64,000 nucleotides of DNA from Fistularia commersonii (Eukaryota > Chordata > Actinopteri > Syngnathiformes > Fistulariidae), in assembly GCA_037954325.1 (NCBI GenBank), contig JBBMNZ010000009.1, forward strand, positions 16,925,286-16,989,285. The letters are read 5' to 3'. This document shows positions 10,374-20,369 of the stretch, in pieces. Numbering within the stretch: position 1 is the first letter of the stretch; each line of letters opens with the position of its first letter. The notes below the pieces were generated by a model. That model was not told the DNA's origin, searched no databases, and worked only from the letters and a program-made list of their open reading frames with translations. Position numbers and translations under genes: made by a program.

Positions 10374-12000
10374 GTGTGGTTTCCATCACGTCACACTGAC
10401 CTCTTTTTTTCTTTCCTCTCGTCTCTGATGAAAGACTTTTAAGAATTAGTTGAATTCAATGAAAAATAATTCAACTTAAATGAGATGAAATTAGATGAAC
10501 ACAAATGTATTTAAAATAAATAAAATAAAATTGAAATCGAATCAAATGGATCATTCATCTGATTTAATTAGATTAAATTTGATTTATATTTCTAATTACT
10601 GCATAACCAACTAACTTACTAATAACAAACTTTTACAACTTACTAATCTAATTAAAGTTGCATTTCATTTTATTTAATTTGTCAAATTAACATTAACATA
10701 CATGTGGCTTTATTTTATTGAATTAAATCAAACAATACATTTCAAATTCATCTGCATTTCATTGAATTAAATAAGGCAAATTTTTACTAAACTTCACTTA
10801 ACCACGTGAAACTGCATTGCATGTAATTTAATTAACAAAAGTAAACTAAAATAGAAAAAAATTAAATTAAAAAGGAAAAAATTAAATTAAATAAGAATTA
10901 AATTAAACATTTTTTTTCAATATTCACTTTTTTACTTTGTTGTTCGCAAGGATGAGTTCATTTCACGACATTAAATTGCATTATAAGTACTAAAATTAAC
11001 ATAAATAAAATAAATTTGTATTACATTAAAAGAAAATTAAATTAAATTAAGTTTTAGAAATATACTTGTTTTATTTTTCTGCAGGAATTTTGTTCTCTTT
11101 TACGTTATGTTTACATTAAATTGTATTACATGTACATAATTTAACATCGATGAATAAGCGGAAATTAATTTAAAACAATAAATTAAATTAAATCTAAATG
11201 AGAAAAAATAAATTAAATTAAATTGAAAAATAAATTAAATCCACAGGAGAAAAACAAGTCAGATAAACTGAAAGTGACTTAAAAAAAAATAAATTAAATC
11301 CAAATGAGAAAACAAAACAAAATAAAACATGTCCCAAAATAAAATAAAATAAAATAAAATAAAATAAAATAAAATAAATTATATTCAATCCAAATGAGAA
11401 ACCAAAACAAAACATGTACTAAAATATAATGAAATAAAATTAAATTAAATTTAAAAAATAAATGAAATTCAATCCAAATGGGAGAATAAAACAAAACAAA
11501 ACATGTGTTAAATAAAACAAATAAAATAAAATTACATTTAAAAATAAATTAAATCAAATCCAAATGAGAATAGAAAACAAAATAAAACATGTGATAAAAT
11601 AAAATAAAATAAAATAACATTTGAAATAATAAGTGAAATTAAATTCAAATGAGAAAAGAAAACAAAATAAAAAATGTAATAAAATAAAATAAATAAAATA
11701 TGAGAAAAATGTTCTATTTTTCCACAGGAGTTTTTGTCTCAATTACCTTTTCCTCATTTATCATTTTTACTTTTTTGGACGAATAGAACTACATTTTTCC
11801 GCGTTTTTTTTTTTTTTTTTTTTTTTACAAATTAGCGACGATGGGAGCGAAAAACTCACCTGCCGTCCAGGAAGGAAGTGACGGTTCGACACCTGGTCGC
11901 CTCCCAAAGTAAAAGCTTGGAATAAAGGTGAAGACGCTGATGGAGCTGGAAGATCTTCTGAGAGGAAACGGCGGTTGAATGTCGACCAGCAGCGGCGACG
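2268..12000 (-). CDS. slc4a5: slc4a5 (NBCe2), 5' part of gene, split over exons
   Basis: Electrogenic sodium-bicarbonate cotransporter 2, an SLC4-family plasma-membrane transporter that moves Na+ together with bicarbonate/carbonate. Only the cytoplasmic N-terminal part (about 282 residues) is in the window. Joined exons give, in order, a His/Arg/Asp-rich segment, the SLC4 segments 'FTEMDTLQHEGGELEWKES', 'KFEEKVEEGGERWSKPH', 'LHSLFELRTCLQTGS', 'LLRKHRHQTKKPIHRS', 'LADIGKS', and then 'NRSP' and 'HRSTEDLRARP'. The last two blocks and the 'KKPIHRS' spelling separate SLC4A5 from SLC4A4. All junctions keep frame (phase 1 throughout, except AG|G at the exon pair 4056/3925). The membrane domain must lie to the left of base 1. 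The boundary at about 12000 is the approximate start of a noncoding exon. Confidence 0.9.
2537..2692 (-). CDS. slc4a5: slc4a5 coding exon ('LLRKHRHQTKKPIHRS')
   Basis: Acceptor 'cgctccgcag', 156 bp (2 + 51 codons + 1), donor AGCA|GTGAGT. It encodes EIVERQIADGLISADLKEK, then VLLRKHRHQTKKPIHRSLAD and IGKSSNAGS. 'KKPIHRSLADIGKS' is the SLC4A5 spelling; SLC4A4 has 'KKSNLRSLADIGK'. Confidence 0.95.
2760..3650. repeat. ~110-bp tandem repeat in slc4a5 intron
   Basis: Repeating words are 'gctaatgctaacttcctc', 'tagcatgatagccaggga' and 'gagcctttaaaataa', then 'tcaaattaagggtaagtgc' and 'atgaaatgctggcaa'. About seven diverged units are seen. Two further units of the same family sit at 8140-8385, in another intron of the same gene. 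Confidence 0.85.
3765..3925 (-). CDS. slc4a5: slc4a5 coding exon ('WVKFEEKVEEGGERW')
   Basis: Acceptor 'cccccgcag', 161 bp (1 + 53 codons + 1), donor GTAG|GTCAGT. It encodes WVKFEEKVEEGGERWSKPH, STLTLHSLFELRTCLQ and SLPQIV, one of the most conserved stretches of the SLC4 family's cytoplasmic domain. Confidence 0.95.
4056..4185 (-). CDS. slc4a5: slc4a5 coding exon ('SPAAERLRHILADDD')
   Basis: Acceptor 'cctcag', 130 bp (2 + 42 codons + 2), donor GAG|GTATGC. It encodes SPAAERLRHIL, a short Asp stretch, then TIFTEMDTLQHEGG and ELEWKESA, the start of the conserved SLC4 cytoplasmic domain. This is the first exon shared by the two candidate transcript starts. Confidence 0.93.
4300..4640 (+). mobile_element. 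Dispersed LINE/SINE-like 3' end
   Basis: The stretch ends in 'ctggcacaacaatttccttc' and 'gggataaataaagt'. The same end recurs at 8880-9030 and, diverged, at 33780-33870, showing a dispersed retroposon family. The remainder of the stretch up to the next repeat holds nothing I recognise. Confidence 0.55.
4783..4804. repeat. (CA)n microsatellite
   Basis: A perfect CA run in an slc4a5 intron. A shorter run lies at 4649-4665 and a poly(A) stretch at 4862-4877. Confidence 0.9.
5160..6540. repeat. 1.4-kb A/C-rich imperfect CAA repeat
   Basis: The plus strand is composed almost entirely of CAA, AAT, AAC and GAC triplets, with very little T or G over 1.4 kb. Many open frames of poly-Leu/Cys/Ser or poly-Thr/Asn arise from it by chance and are rejected. 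It lies in the slc4a5 intron between exons 7377/9167 and 4185, so the transcript (minus strand) would be U/G-rich here. Confidence 0.9.
6661..6723. repeat. (CA)n microsatellite
   Basis: Nearly perfect CA run with a few 'caaa' interruptions, intronic in slc4a5. The rest of 6540-7370 is unique intron sequence with scattered 'gctaatgctaa' words and no exon I can support. Confidence 0.9.
7377..7416 (-). CDS. slc4a5: slc4a5 candidate alternative first exon
   Basis: Two adjacent ATGs (7416 and 7413) open a 13-codon frame (MMASRWTLPGSPP) that ends in the donor CCAG|GTAAAC with a phase-1 G. Exon 2 (9167-9394) ends in the same base and phase. Either exon therefore joins the exon at 4185 to make Val-Ser-Pro-Ala-Ala-Glu-Arg, as in SLC4A4 isoforms. 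The sequence just upstream on this strand (about 7420-7620) is GC/CpG-rich and promoter-like. The layout copies the internal promoter of the kidney isoform of SLC4A4. No transcript evidence is available. Confidence 0.5.
7658..7688. repeat. (TG)n microsatellite
   Basis: A TG run about 240 bp upstream, in the sense of transcription, of the candidate alternative first exon of slc4a5. A GC-rich segment follows at about 7870-8100. Confidence 0.85.
8104..8820. repeat. ~40-bp and ATTC tandem repeats
   Basis: Units of 'cgccattcactcactcattc' plus 'atacgtcacgggggacacac' recur four to five times at 8378-8560, and a single copy stands at 8104-8150. The two are separated by two units of the 'gctaatgctaac' repeat. 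Tetranucleotide 'attc' runs continue to about 8820. Confidence 0.85.
8880..9030 (+). mobile_element. Dispersed LINE/SINE-like 3' end, second copy
   Basis: It shares 'ctggcacaacaatttccttc' and 'gggataaataaagttgttct' with 4590-4630. Both copies are intronic in slc4a5 and in the same orientation. Confidence 0.55.
9167..9394 (-). CDS. slc4a5: slc4a5 coding exon 2 ('FYIGVPASHRRKRRR')
   Basis: Acceptor 'tttctcctctcag' and donor TCAG|GTTAGA bound a 228-bp exon (2 + 75 codons + 1). It opens with AQPFYIGVPASHRRKRRR, the counterpart of the conserved '(I)YIGV.VP.S..RR' block near the N terminus of long NBCe isoforms. It then carries His/Arg/Tyr-Asp repeats (HYDPR, HYDPGRE) and a run of Asp/Glu. The opposite-strand open frame over the same bases is a shadow. 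Confidence 0.85.
9510..9574 (-). CDS. slc4a5: slc4a5 first coding exon (putative)
   Basis: Acceptor 'ctgttccag' is followed by G and then ATG at 9573. Twenty-one codons begin MDHHDW and end in RRHDEDD, with a final phase-1 G that completes a Glu codon with the next exon. The His/Arg/Asp-rich character fits the start of the long SLC4A4/SLC4A5 isoforms. The donor (G|GTTGGT) is weak, which lowers confidence. Confidence 0.6.
9709..9747. repeat. (TG)n microsatellite
   Basis: Perfect TG run in the first intron of slc4a5, about 135 bp upstream of the first coding exon in the direction of transcription. Confidence 0.9.
9895..10080 (-). mobile_element. RTE-type LINE fragment
   Basis: The words 'ggcatacatgtcttgcacca' and 'cttctccgtctcttctccac' are the reverse complement of RTE-type reverse-transcriptase coding sequence. 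The same sequence recurs in better condition at 62830-62890 ('ggcatacatgtcttgcgcca'). Confidence 0.5.
10330..10370. repeat. (CA)n microsatellite
   Basis: Perfect CA run in the first intron of slc4a5. Confidence 0.9.
10430..11760. repeat. AT-rich region with AAAAT repeats
   Basis: About 1.3 kb is made of 'aattaaat', 'aaataaaat' and similar words. From 11230 there is a clearer tandem unit of about 100 bp marked by 'ccaaatgagaaaacaaaac' and 'aaaacatgt' (about five copies). A pure AAAAT run lies at 11338-11378. No exon is seen. Confidence 0.8.
11860..12000 (-). other. slc4a5: slc4a5 noncoding exon 1 (5' UTR), putative
   Basis: Read on the minus strand, the segment ends in a textbook donor (CAG|GTGAGT, intron starting at 11859) and contains no ATG. 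Spliced to the acceptor at 9575, it would deliver a first ATG two bases into the next exon. The upstream end is uncertain: a 52-bp TG/CA tract lies at 12009-12060 and a GC-box-like 'agggggcggg' just beyond it. This is inference from splice-site quality and position; no transcript was seen. Confidence 0.5.
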
Positions 12001-12006
12001 GGAGGA

Positions 12007-12008
<2 letters not shown>

Positions 12009-12060
<52 letters not shown>
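12009..12060. repeat. (TG)n microsatellite at slc4a5 5' end
   Basis: A perfect TG run directly abutting the putative noncoding exon 1 of slc4a5. Confidence 0.9.
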
Positions 12061-12063
<3 letters not shown>

Positions 12064-12289
12064 GGGCGGGCAGAGTAAATAATCAATTGACATTATTTCG
12101 GGTGTCCTGATGATGAGGCTGTTTGGAGGTCATTCATTCATTGGTTTGTCCACTTCCCAAAGGAAAAGTTGACAGAAAAAAACAAAAGATAAATTAGTTG
12201 TCAAGGTATTATTATGTATATATTTTATTCCACATTAGCGCAGTGCGGGTGCGGCGGTAGCCTAAGTTGGACTCACCTGGACGCACAGC

Positions 12290-14180
12290 GTGGGGTCTGG
12301 AAAAAGGCCACTCGAGAAGGGCTGGACTCTTTTTTACTCTGGAGTTGCCCCTGCTGAGAGGTGCCAGGGAGGTGTGGGCATATTGATTGCCCTCATCGTT
12401 GGGGTTCAACCCGGTGGACTAGATGGTAGCCTTCAGGTGGGGGGACTCTTGTTTGCTGCTATGCACCCATCAGTAGTTCAGTCTACCCACCCTTCTTAGG
12501 GTCCCTCGAGGGGCTGCTGAAGAGCGCTCAAGATCCTCGGCTGCAGAAGTTGGATCTTGGAACATGGAAGTTCACCTCTCTGGAAGGGAAGGAGCCAGTT
12601 GGAACCAGGTCTCTCAAGAGGGGCTGGACTCTTTTGCCACTCTGGAGTTGCCCCTGCTGAGAGGTGCCAGGAAGCTGTGGGCATATTGATTGCCCCCATC
12701 ATTGGGGTTCAACCTGGTGGACTAGAGGGTAGCCTTCAGGCAGGGGGACTCTTGTTTGCGGCTATGCACCCATCAACAGTTCAGTTTACCCTCCCGTCCC
12801 TAAAGGGAGCGCTTCTACCGGGACTCCGTCATTCTACTGGGAGACTTCAACCCTCATTTGGGCAATGACAGTGATATTGGACTTATTGGACTGTTATTGG
12901 ACAAACACCATGTTCAGGCATAAAGGTGTCCATATGTGCACTTGGCACCGACACACCTTAGGCCACAGATTTTTGATCGACCTTGTGGTCGTATCATCGG
13001 ACTTGAAGTCGCATGTCCTGGACACTCGGGTGAAGAGAGGGACGGAGTTGTCAACCGATCATCACCTGGTGGTGAGCTGGTTCCGATGGTGAGGGAGGAA
13101 GCCGGTCAGATCTGGCGGACATGAGGGTTTGCTGGGAACGTCTAGCAGAGTCCCCTGTCAGAAGGAGTTCCAACGGCCACCTCCGGCAGCACCAGGACAT
13201 TGAGTGCGAATGGGCCTTGTTCTGTGCTACCATTGTCAAGGTGGCAGACCAGAGCTGGGGGGCGGCAACCCGCCATCAAACTGTAAAAGGAGTCCCATCT
13301 GGCCTTTCTGGCCTGTGGGGCTCTGGAGGCAGCTGACAGGTACCGGCAGACCATGGAGAAAGACTTCTGGTGGGCATCCAGGAGATTTTGGGCGGCTCAG
13401 GAGGGGGAAGCAGTGCTTCGTCAACACTGTGCACAGGGGGAGCTGCTGACCTCAACTCGAGAGGTTGTAGATCAGTGGCAACACCTCCTCAAACTCATTG
13501 AAACACCTTCCAATGAGGAAGCAGAACCGGGGAACTCTGGAGTGGGAACTCCTATTTCCAGGACTGAAGTTGCTGAAGTGGTCAAAAAGCTCTTCAGTAG
13601 CAAGGCTGCAGGGGTGGATGAGGTTCCTCCGGGCTCTAGATGTTGTAGGACTGCCCAAGCTGACACGACTCTGCCACATTGCGTGGATGTCAAGGACAGT
13701 ACCTCTGGACTGGCAGATCAGGGTGGTGATCCCCTTTCTCAAATGGGGGATCGGAGGGTGTGCTCCAACTTACAGGGGGATCACACTCCTTAGTCTACTC
13801 AGCGGTGCTGGAGAAGAGTGTCCGCCAGATCAATGAACCTCCGATCCAGGAGGAGCAGCATTGTATTCGTCCTTGCCGTGGACCAGTGGACCAGTGGACC
13901 GGTGGACCAGCTCTATACCCTTGGCTTGGTCCTCGAGGGGGCATGGGAGTTTGCCCAACCAGTCTACATGTGTTTTGTGGATCTGGAGAAGGCATTTGAC
14001 TCTGTCCGGGGGGAAATCCTTTTTAGGGGTGCTCAGGGAGTACAAGGTACCGAACCCTAATGTACCCTGTCGATCGGTGCCGGAGGTTGGTCCACATTGT
14101 AAGTAGGAACTGTTCCAGTGAAAGTTGAACTGGTCTGGACGCCTCCAGGTATGTCCATCTGGGAGGATGTATTCCATGTT
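12290..14180 (+). mobile_element. Decayed LINE (endonuclease + RT remnants)
   Basis: A non-LTR retrotransposon remnant, broken by frameshifts and stops. In order it carries an endonuclease-like part ('NTMFRHKGVH', 'STDHHLVVSW' at about 12905-13090), a linker, and reverse-transcriptase pieces ('WASRRFWAAQ', 'SSKAAGVDEVPPG', 'PTYRGITLLSLL', 'VYMCFVDLEKAFDSV' at about 13350-14060). After about 14060 it is internally deleted; 14130-14180 matches a far-downstream part of the same element. A block of about 200 bp near the 5' end occurs twice (12295-12500 and 12595-12790). I take it as an RTE/Rex-like fish LINE, but the clade is not certain. Confidence 0.85.
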
Positions 14181-14410
14181 CCGCAAACTGTACTACTACT
14201 ACTACTAATACTACCACGACTACTAACAAGAAAACTAGCACAAACAACAGTCATCATCATCTTCATCCATGCTGTTCTGCATGCAGTTGCACTATGTGGC
14301 CACAAGGGGGCGCCAGAGTGCAACCCTGATCTGACCACTCACGAGGATCTTCGTCCTCCTCCCTGATTGGACGAGGCATGGCAGTGACATCATCATCTAT
14401 AGGCTTTATA

Positions 14411-15627
14411 GGCTGATTTTAGTAGTTGTAGTAGTAATAGGAGTAGTACTAGTAGTGGTAGTAATAGTAGCACTTGCAGTACAAGGAGAGATCAGGGGAA
14501 TACAAGTAGTATTCACAGTAGTAGAAGTACAAGCATATTAGTAGTGCTACTACTAATATCACACGTGTCGGAGTAGTAGTAGAAGTAGACGCAGTAACTG
14601 AGTTGTAGTACTAATAGAAGTAGCAGACCAAGTAGTTGTAATAGTCATCATTGTCGTCGTAGTAGTAGTAGTAGTAATAGTTACAGTACAAGTACAAGCA
14701 ATTGTAGGGAGTAGAAGCAGTAACTGAGAAGTAGTAGTACAAGTACAAATAGAGGACATAGTAGTAGTAGTAGTAGTCATTGTCATGGTAGTATCTACAG
14801 TAGTAGAGAACAAGCATATTACTAGTACTACAACTAATATTGTACGATATTGTGTAATAGTATTAGTCACAGTAGAAGAAGTAACTGAGTTGCAGTACTA
14901 GTAGAAGTAGAGGGCATAGTAGTTGTAGTTGCTGTTGTAGTAGTAGTAGTAGTGACAGTAGTAGAAGTACAAACACATTAGTAGTACTATTACTTATATC
15001 GCACAATCTTGTGTAGGAGTAGTAGAAGCCGTAACTGGGTCGTACTAGTAGAAGTAGAGGACATAGTAGTAGTAATAGTCATCATTGTCTTAGTAGTAGT
15101 AGTAGTAGTTGTAGTAGTAGTTGCAGTAGTCAAGGCAGTAGAAGTATAAGCATAATAGTAGTGCTACAACTAATATTGCACGCTATTGTGTAGTAGTAGT
15201 CATAGTAGAAGAAGTAACTAAGTCTTAGTACTAGTAGAAGTAGAAGACATAGTAGTAGCACTAGCAGTAGCACTAGTAGTGGTAGTAGCACTAGCAGTAG
15301 CACTAGTAGTAGTAGTAGCAGTAGCACTAGTAGTAGTAGTAGTAGTAGTAGCAGTAGCACTAGTAGTAGCACTAGTAGTAGTAGTAGTAGTAGTAGTCGT
15401 AGTAGAAGTAGTAGTAGTAGTAGCAGTAGCACTAGTAGTAGTAGTAGCAGTAGCACTAGTAGTAGCACTAGTAGTAGTAGTAGTAGTAGTAGTAGTCGTA
15501 GTAGAAGTAGTAGTAGTAGTAGCAGTAGCACTAGTAGTAGTAGTAGTAGCAGTAGTAGTAGTAGCACTAGTAGTAGTAGTAGTAGCACTAGTAGTAGTAG
15601 TAGTAGTAGTAGCACTAGCAGTAGCAC

Positions 15628-15666
<39 letters not shown>

Positions 15667-16005
15667 CAGTAGCACTAGTAGTAGCACTAGTAGTAGTAGT
15701 AGTAGCAGTAGTAGTAGTAGCACTAGTAGTAGTAGTAGTAGTAGTAGCACTAGCAGTAGCACTAGTAGTAGTAGTAGTAGTAGCAGTAGTAGTAGTAGTA
15801 GTTGTAGTAGTAGTAGTAGTAGTAGTAGCACTAGTAGTAGTAGCACTAGTAGTAGTAGTAGTAGCACTAGTAGTAGTAGTAGTAGTAGTAGCACTAGCAG
15901 TAGCACTAGTAGTAGTAGTAGTAGTAGTAGTAGTAGCAGTAGTAGTAGTAGTAGTAGTCGTAGTAGTAGTAGTAGTAGTAGTAGCAGCAGCACTAGTAGT
16001 AGCAC

Positions 16006-16036
<31 letters not shown>

Positions 16037-16122
16037 CGTAGTAGTAGTAGTAGTAGTAGTAGAAGTAGCACTAGTAGTAGCACTAGTAGTAGTAGTAGTA
16101 GCAGCAGCACTAGTAGTAGCAC

Positions 16123-16153
<31 letters not shown>

Positions 16154-16414
16154 CGTAGTAGTAGTAGTAGTAGTAGTAGCAGTAGCACTAGTAGTAGCAC
16201 TAGTAGTAGCACTAGTAGTAGCAGTAGTAGTAGTAGCACTAGTAGTAGTAGTAGTAGCACTAGTAGTAGTAGTAGTAGTAGTAGCACTAGCAGTAGCACT
16301 AGTAGTAGTAGTAGTAGTAGCAGTAGTAGTAGTAGTAGTCGTAGTAGTAGTAGTAGTAGTAGTAGCAGCAGCACTAGTGGTAGCACTAGTAGTAGTAGTA
16401 GTAGTAGTAGCAGC

Positions 16415-16445
<31 letters not shown>
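14411..16445. repeat. 2-kb AGT triplet satellite
   Basis: The first part (to about 15240) is an imperfect mix of 'agtagtagt', 'agaagtag' and 'acaagtac'. From 15250 to 16445 it is nearly pure AGT, punctuated regularly by 'gcactagtagt' and 'gcagtagc'. Three of the six frames stay open for about 390-465 codons (poly-Val, poly-Leu, poly-Thr), purely because of the triplet unit. It lies between slc4a5 and scarb1. Confidence 0.95.
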
Positions 16446-16449
16446 TCAG

Positions 16450-17870
16450 TGTGAGTACCCAAATGTGCAGGTCACTCCTGGATCTTCTCAGGCTTCCATG
16501 AAACGGGTGGTGGCAGGTGGTCGCCACGGTAACACCACTGCCTAGGGGTCAGAGGTCACGTTAGGTCAGAGGTCACAGGTCACATGGGCGCAGGCAGGCA
16601 TTCTGTGAGAAGTTCTCGCTTTTAAAATACTTTATTTTGATGGTTTTATCGAGATCTTTTTAACATCTTTATTTTGATTTTTTTTTTAAAATTAAAACCA
16701 TGAAAAATAAAGTGTTATTAAATTTATTTTGCAGGTCTGACGGACCTTCATTTTTATTATGAAGTTCTGATTGGAAACATGAAATAAAGATAAAAAAATA
16801 ATTATAAAGCCCCTTTTATTTTTGAAAAAAAAAAAAAAAAAAAATCAATCCAAGTTTAAAAAAAAGTTTTATTTAAAAGTTTTGATTGACATGGTTAACA
16901 TGGTGTTTTTCAACGCTATTTTTTTTATTTTGTTTTGATGTTCTGATTCAAATCAATCAAATGTTTATTTGATTTTGAAATTTTGACAGAAAACTATAAA
17001 GTAAAAATAAATGTCCTTTTTATTTTTGAAATGTTGATTTCAAAAATATATCAATAAATTTATAAGTAATTATTTCTAAAAAAAATATTTTGAAATACTT
17101 TTTGAGATCGGAATTTGACTGAAATCTCAAATTCCAAAATGAAAAATATTTTATTTTGAAATTTTCAATTGAAAGTTATTAAAATAGAGTTTATATTTTA
17201 TATAAAACTATATTATTTAAAATTTCTTATACTTCAAAGCCTCAACTGAACGCTCTAAAGACATTTTTCTTTTAATTTTGATTGAAAACTTCAGAACTGA
17301 CGTCTGTGTTTTGAAAATTTGATTACATACTTTTAAAAAGTGTGTTTTAGATGGAAATTTTGATTTAATCCTAAAGTTCCTTTTATTTTGAGTGTTTTTG
17401 AGTGAAAACTAAAAAAAATAAAGTTCCTCCAAGTTGATATTTTCAGCAAAAAGGTTTATTTCAATGCGTTTTGTGTTGAATTTTGGTAAAAACTATTAGC
17501 TCAATTTATTTGAAAATATCTGAAATAGTCAAAACTGAGGTTAATTTCATTTTTACTGTTTAATCGACACCTTTTAGTTTGTCTTTTGGACATTTTGGAT
17601 GAAAACTTGGTACATGATTGTTTTATTTTGTTGTTTTGGAAAACTAGAAAATACAGAAAATTATTAAATATATTTTCCTTTTTTTGGAATGTTGATAAAA
17701 ATCCTTTTTAATGTTTATTTTGAAGAAAAATTATTGAAAACTTCCTTCCCTTTTGTACTTTTGTTGATATAAATCCTTCTTTTTAAACAAAGTTTCTTTA
17801 TTCTGAAGGTTTGACATTTTTCAGCCGGAAGTTTTAATGTATAAAAAAAGGCATCTTTTGAGCTTGTTTT
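16450..17870. other. AT-rich intergenic stretch
   Basis: About 1.4 kb of T/A-rich sequence with many 'tttattttga' and 'gaaattttga' words, suggesting an old, blurred short repeat. A 17-base poly(A) lies near 16830. I see no exon or RNA gene. Confidence 0.6.
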
Positions 17871-18226
<356 letters not shown>

Positions 18227-18671
18227 AATGAACGAATCAGCATGTGTCCGTATCGGTCACGTAGTGTGTCTGTAAAAGTGTGTGTGTATCAGTGTGTGTG
18301 TGTATCCGCATCGGTCTAGCAGCGTGTGTTTGTGTGCATCAGTGTGTGTTTTTGTGTCTCAAATCTTTTATGTGTGTGTGTGTGTTTTTGTATGCATCAG
18401 TGTGTGATGCACCAAACTGTGTGTGTACCTTTGTGAGTGAATCAGTGTGTATCAAACTGTGTGTGTATATCTTTGTGTAGGAGTGTGTGAATCAAACTGT
18501 TTGTATTGGTGTGTGTATCAAACGGAGTGTATCAGTGTGTGTATCAAAGAGCATGTCAGTGTGTGTGTGTGTTTGTATGTGTGTGTGTGTGTGTGTATCC
18601 CTATCGGTCTAGCACTATTTGTATCAGTTCGTTTATCAATGTGTGTCTGTATCTCTTTGTATCAAGCTGTG

Positions 18672-18715
<44 letters not shown>

Positions 18716-18821
18716 GTTCCCGGTCTGGCCGTCTGCTTTGAATCTGGCGTTTCCTGGCGGCCACCGCTGTTTTCCAGTCCTGGAACGTGGCGGTGAACAA
18801 ACCAGCGGGAGTTTGCCAGGA

Positions 18822-18956
<135 letters not shown>

Positions 18957-19125
18957 AGAGCAACACCTTGGCAAAGTAACACTGAAGAAAACAGAAAACT
19001 CTTGTCTTTTTTTCAAAAACTTTCAGAGGAAGACCTGGACCTGAAGGTTAGCATGGAGAAAGCGCGTCGCCGTGGCAACCGCAGCTTGGGATCAGGGCCC
19101 AAATCAGGGTCCTCAAATCCAGTCC

Positions 19126-19573
19126 ATTTATTATGAAGTCAGTTAATTAAACTGTAATTACACAAAGTTTCATCATGACAATAAATACCCGCCGGGAGTC
19201 GTGACAACCGTAAAGGGATTTAAGAAAAAAAAAATAGAAAATAAAAATTCGTCGACGACGAGCCGGTTCGCGGGATTCGCCGCGGCGGCGTCATTTCCCC
19301 CTTTCCTGCCCTTCCGTCGTCACGGCAACCTGTGAGCGGTTTTCAAAAATGGCCGCCCTCTGCCGTCGCTGATTCAGAAACTTTGATTTAAAAAAAAAAA
19401 AAAAAAAAAACAAGAAAAAAAAAGAGAAAAAGCAAAAAAAACCCCAAAAAAACAAGTAGTCGCCATGGTAACGGTCTGCTGCCGGCGCAGAAAACCTGCA
19501 GCCGCCCGGGACGAAGAAGAAGAAAAAAAAGTCTCATCCCTCCGAGAGTTTCATCGACTTGGCAGTTTTCGCT
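19126..19573 (-). other. Possible terminal exon / 3' UTR of scarb1
   Basis: On the minus strand, a pyrimidine-rich acceptor ('tttttctctcag') is followed at 19573 by 'agcgaaaactgcc', with stops in two of the three frames within 45 bp. An AATAAA signal lies at 19131-19126. It is in the right place and orientation for the 3' end of scarb1, but no exon linking it to 24129 was identified, so this is a weak inference. CpG-rich sequence at 19240-19330 is included. Confidence 0.25.
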
Positions 19574-19628
19574 CTGAGAGAAAAACAAAAACAAAACAGC
19601 AAAGCACCTGGAGACGCCTTCAGTAGCT

Positions 19629-19630
<2 letters not shown>

Positions 19631-19668
<38 letters not shown>
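19631..19668. repeat. (TG)n microsatellite
   Basis: Perfect TG run. The flanking 19670-20200 is unique sequence in which I see no gene. Confidence 0.9.
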
Positions 19669-19669
<1 letters not shown>

Positions 19670-20205
19670 AGTTCGCGTCAGCTGACAGCAGAGGCTCTCT
19701 CTCATTGGCCGACGGGCTCCGGGTCCTGGACGGCGCCGCGTCCACGTGGCCTCTATTTCTCTGTCGGGGGGGAAGAAGACACGTATGAGCGAGGCGCGAA
19801 AACAAAAACAGGAAGTGGAACCTCCGACCCCCGCTGACTCGTCAAAAACGGTGTATCCTGGCCACCGTTGCCATGGCGATGCCGTTCTGTCTATACGCTG
19901 CTACCATGACGACGGCGCTGCCTGTTTATGCTGTTGCGGAGTACGCGCCATCGGAGTAACGGTGTATAAACATAGCAACTGTTGGCATGCTAGCTCTGGC
20001 TAGCGACTATCTGATTAGCGGCGACGCTAGCACAACCTGTTACCGTAGAAACAGGTAGAGTCGCTGTTACAGAGCTGCGCTGTCGTTTGTTTATGGACAG
20101 GCGGAGACGCTGTTGTCGCTCTGCTCAGAGTAGCAATTTGTAAACAGCTGCACAATCAGAGTAACAGACGGTGTAAGAACAGTCGCTGTCGTAGTGTTAC
20201 AATAG

Positions 20206-20307
20206 CAATGTATATAAACACAATGCTAGCAGCGGTTATAGTGATTGTGTTTCTATACACTGTTACCATGACAATGCTAGTAGCTTTTTTGTGAGTGTCA
20301 TGGTAAC

Positions 20308-20369
<62 letters not shown>

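Noticed and set aside
13353..13836. Plus-strand frames as host genes
   Set aside because: They are frameshifted reverse-transcriptase pieces of a LINE.
15130..16527. 465-codon poly-Leu frame and matching poly-Thr and poly-Val frames
   Set aside because: Pure consequence of the AGT triplet repeat; no start context, splice sites or diverged coding pattern.
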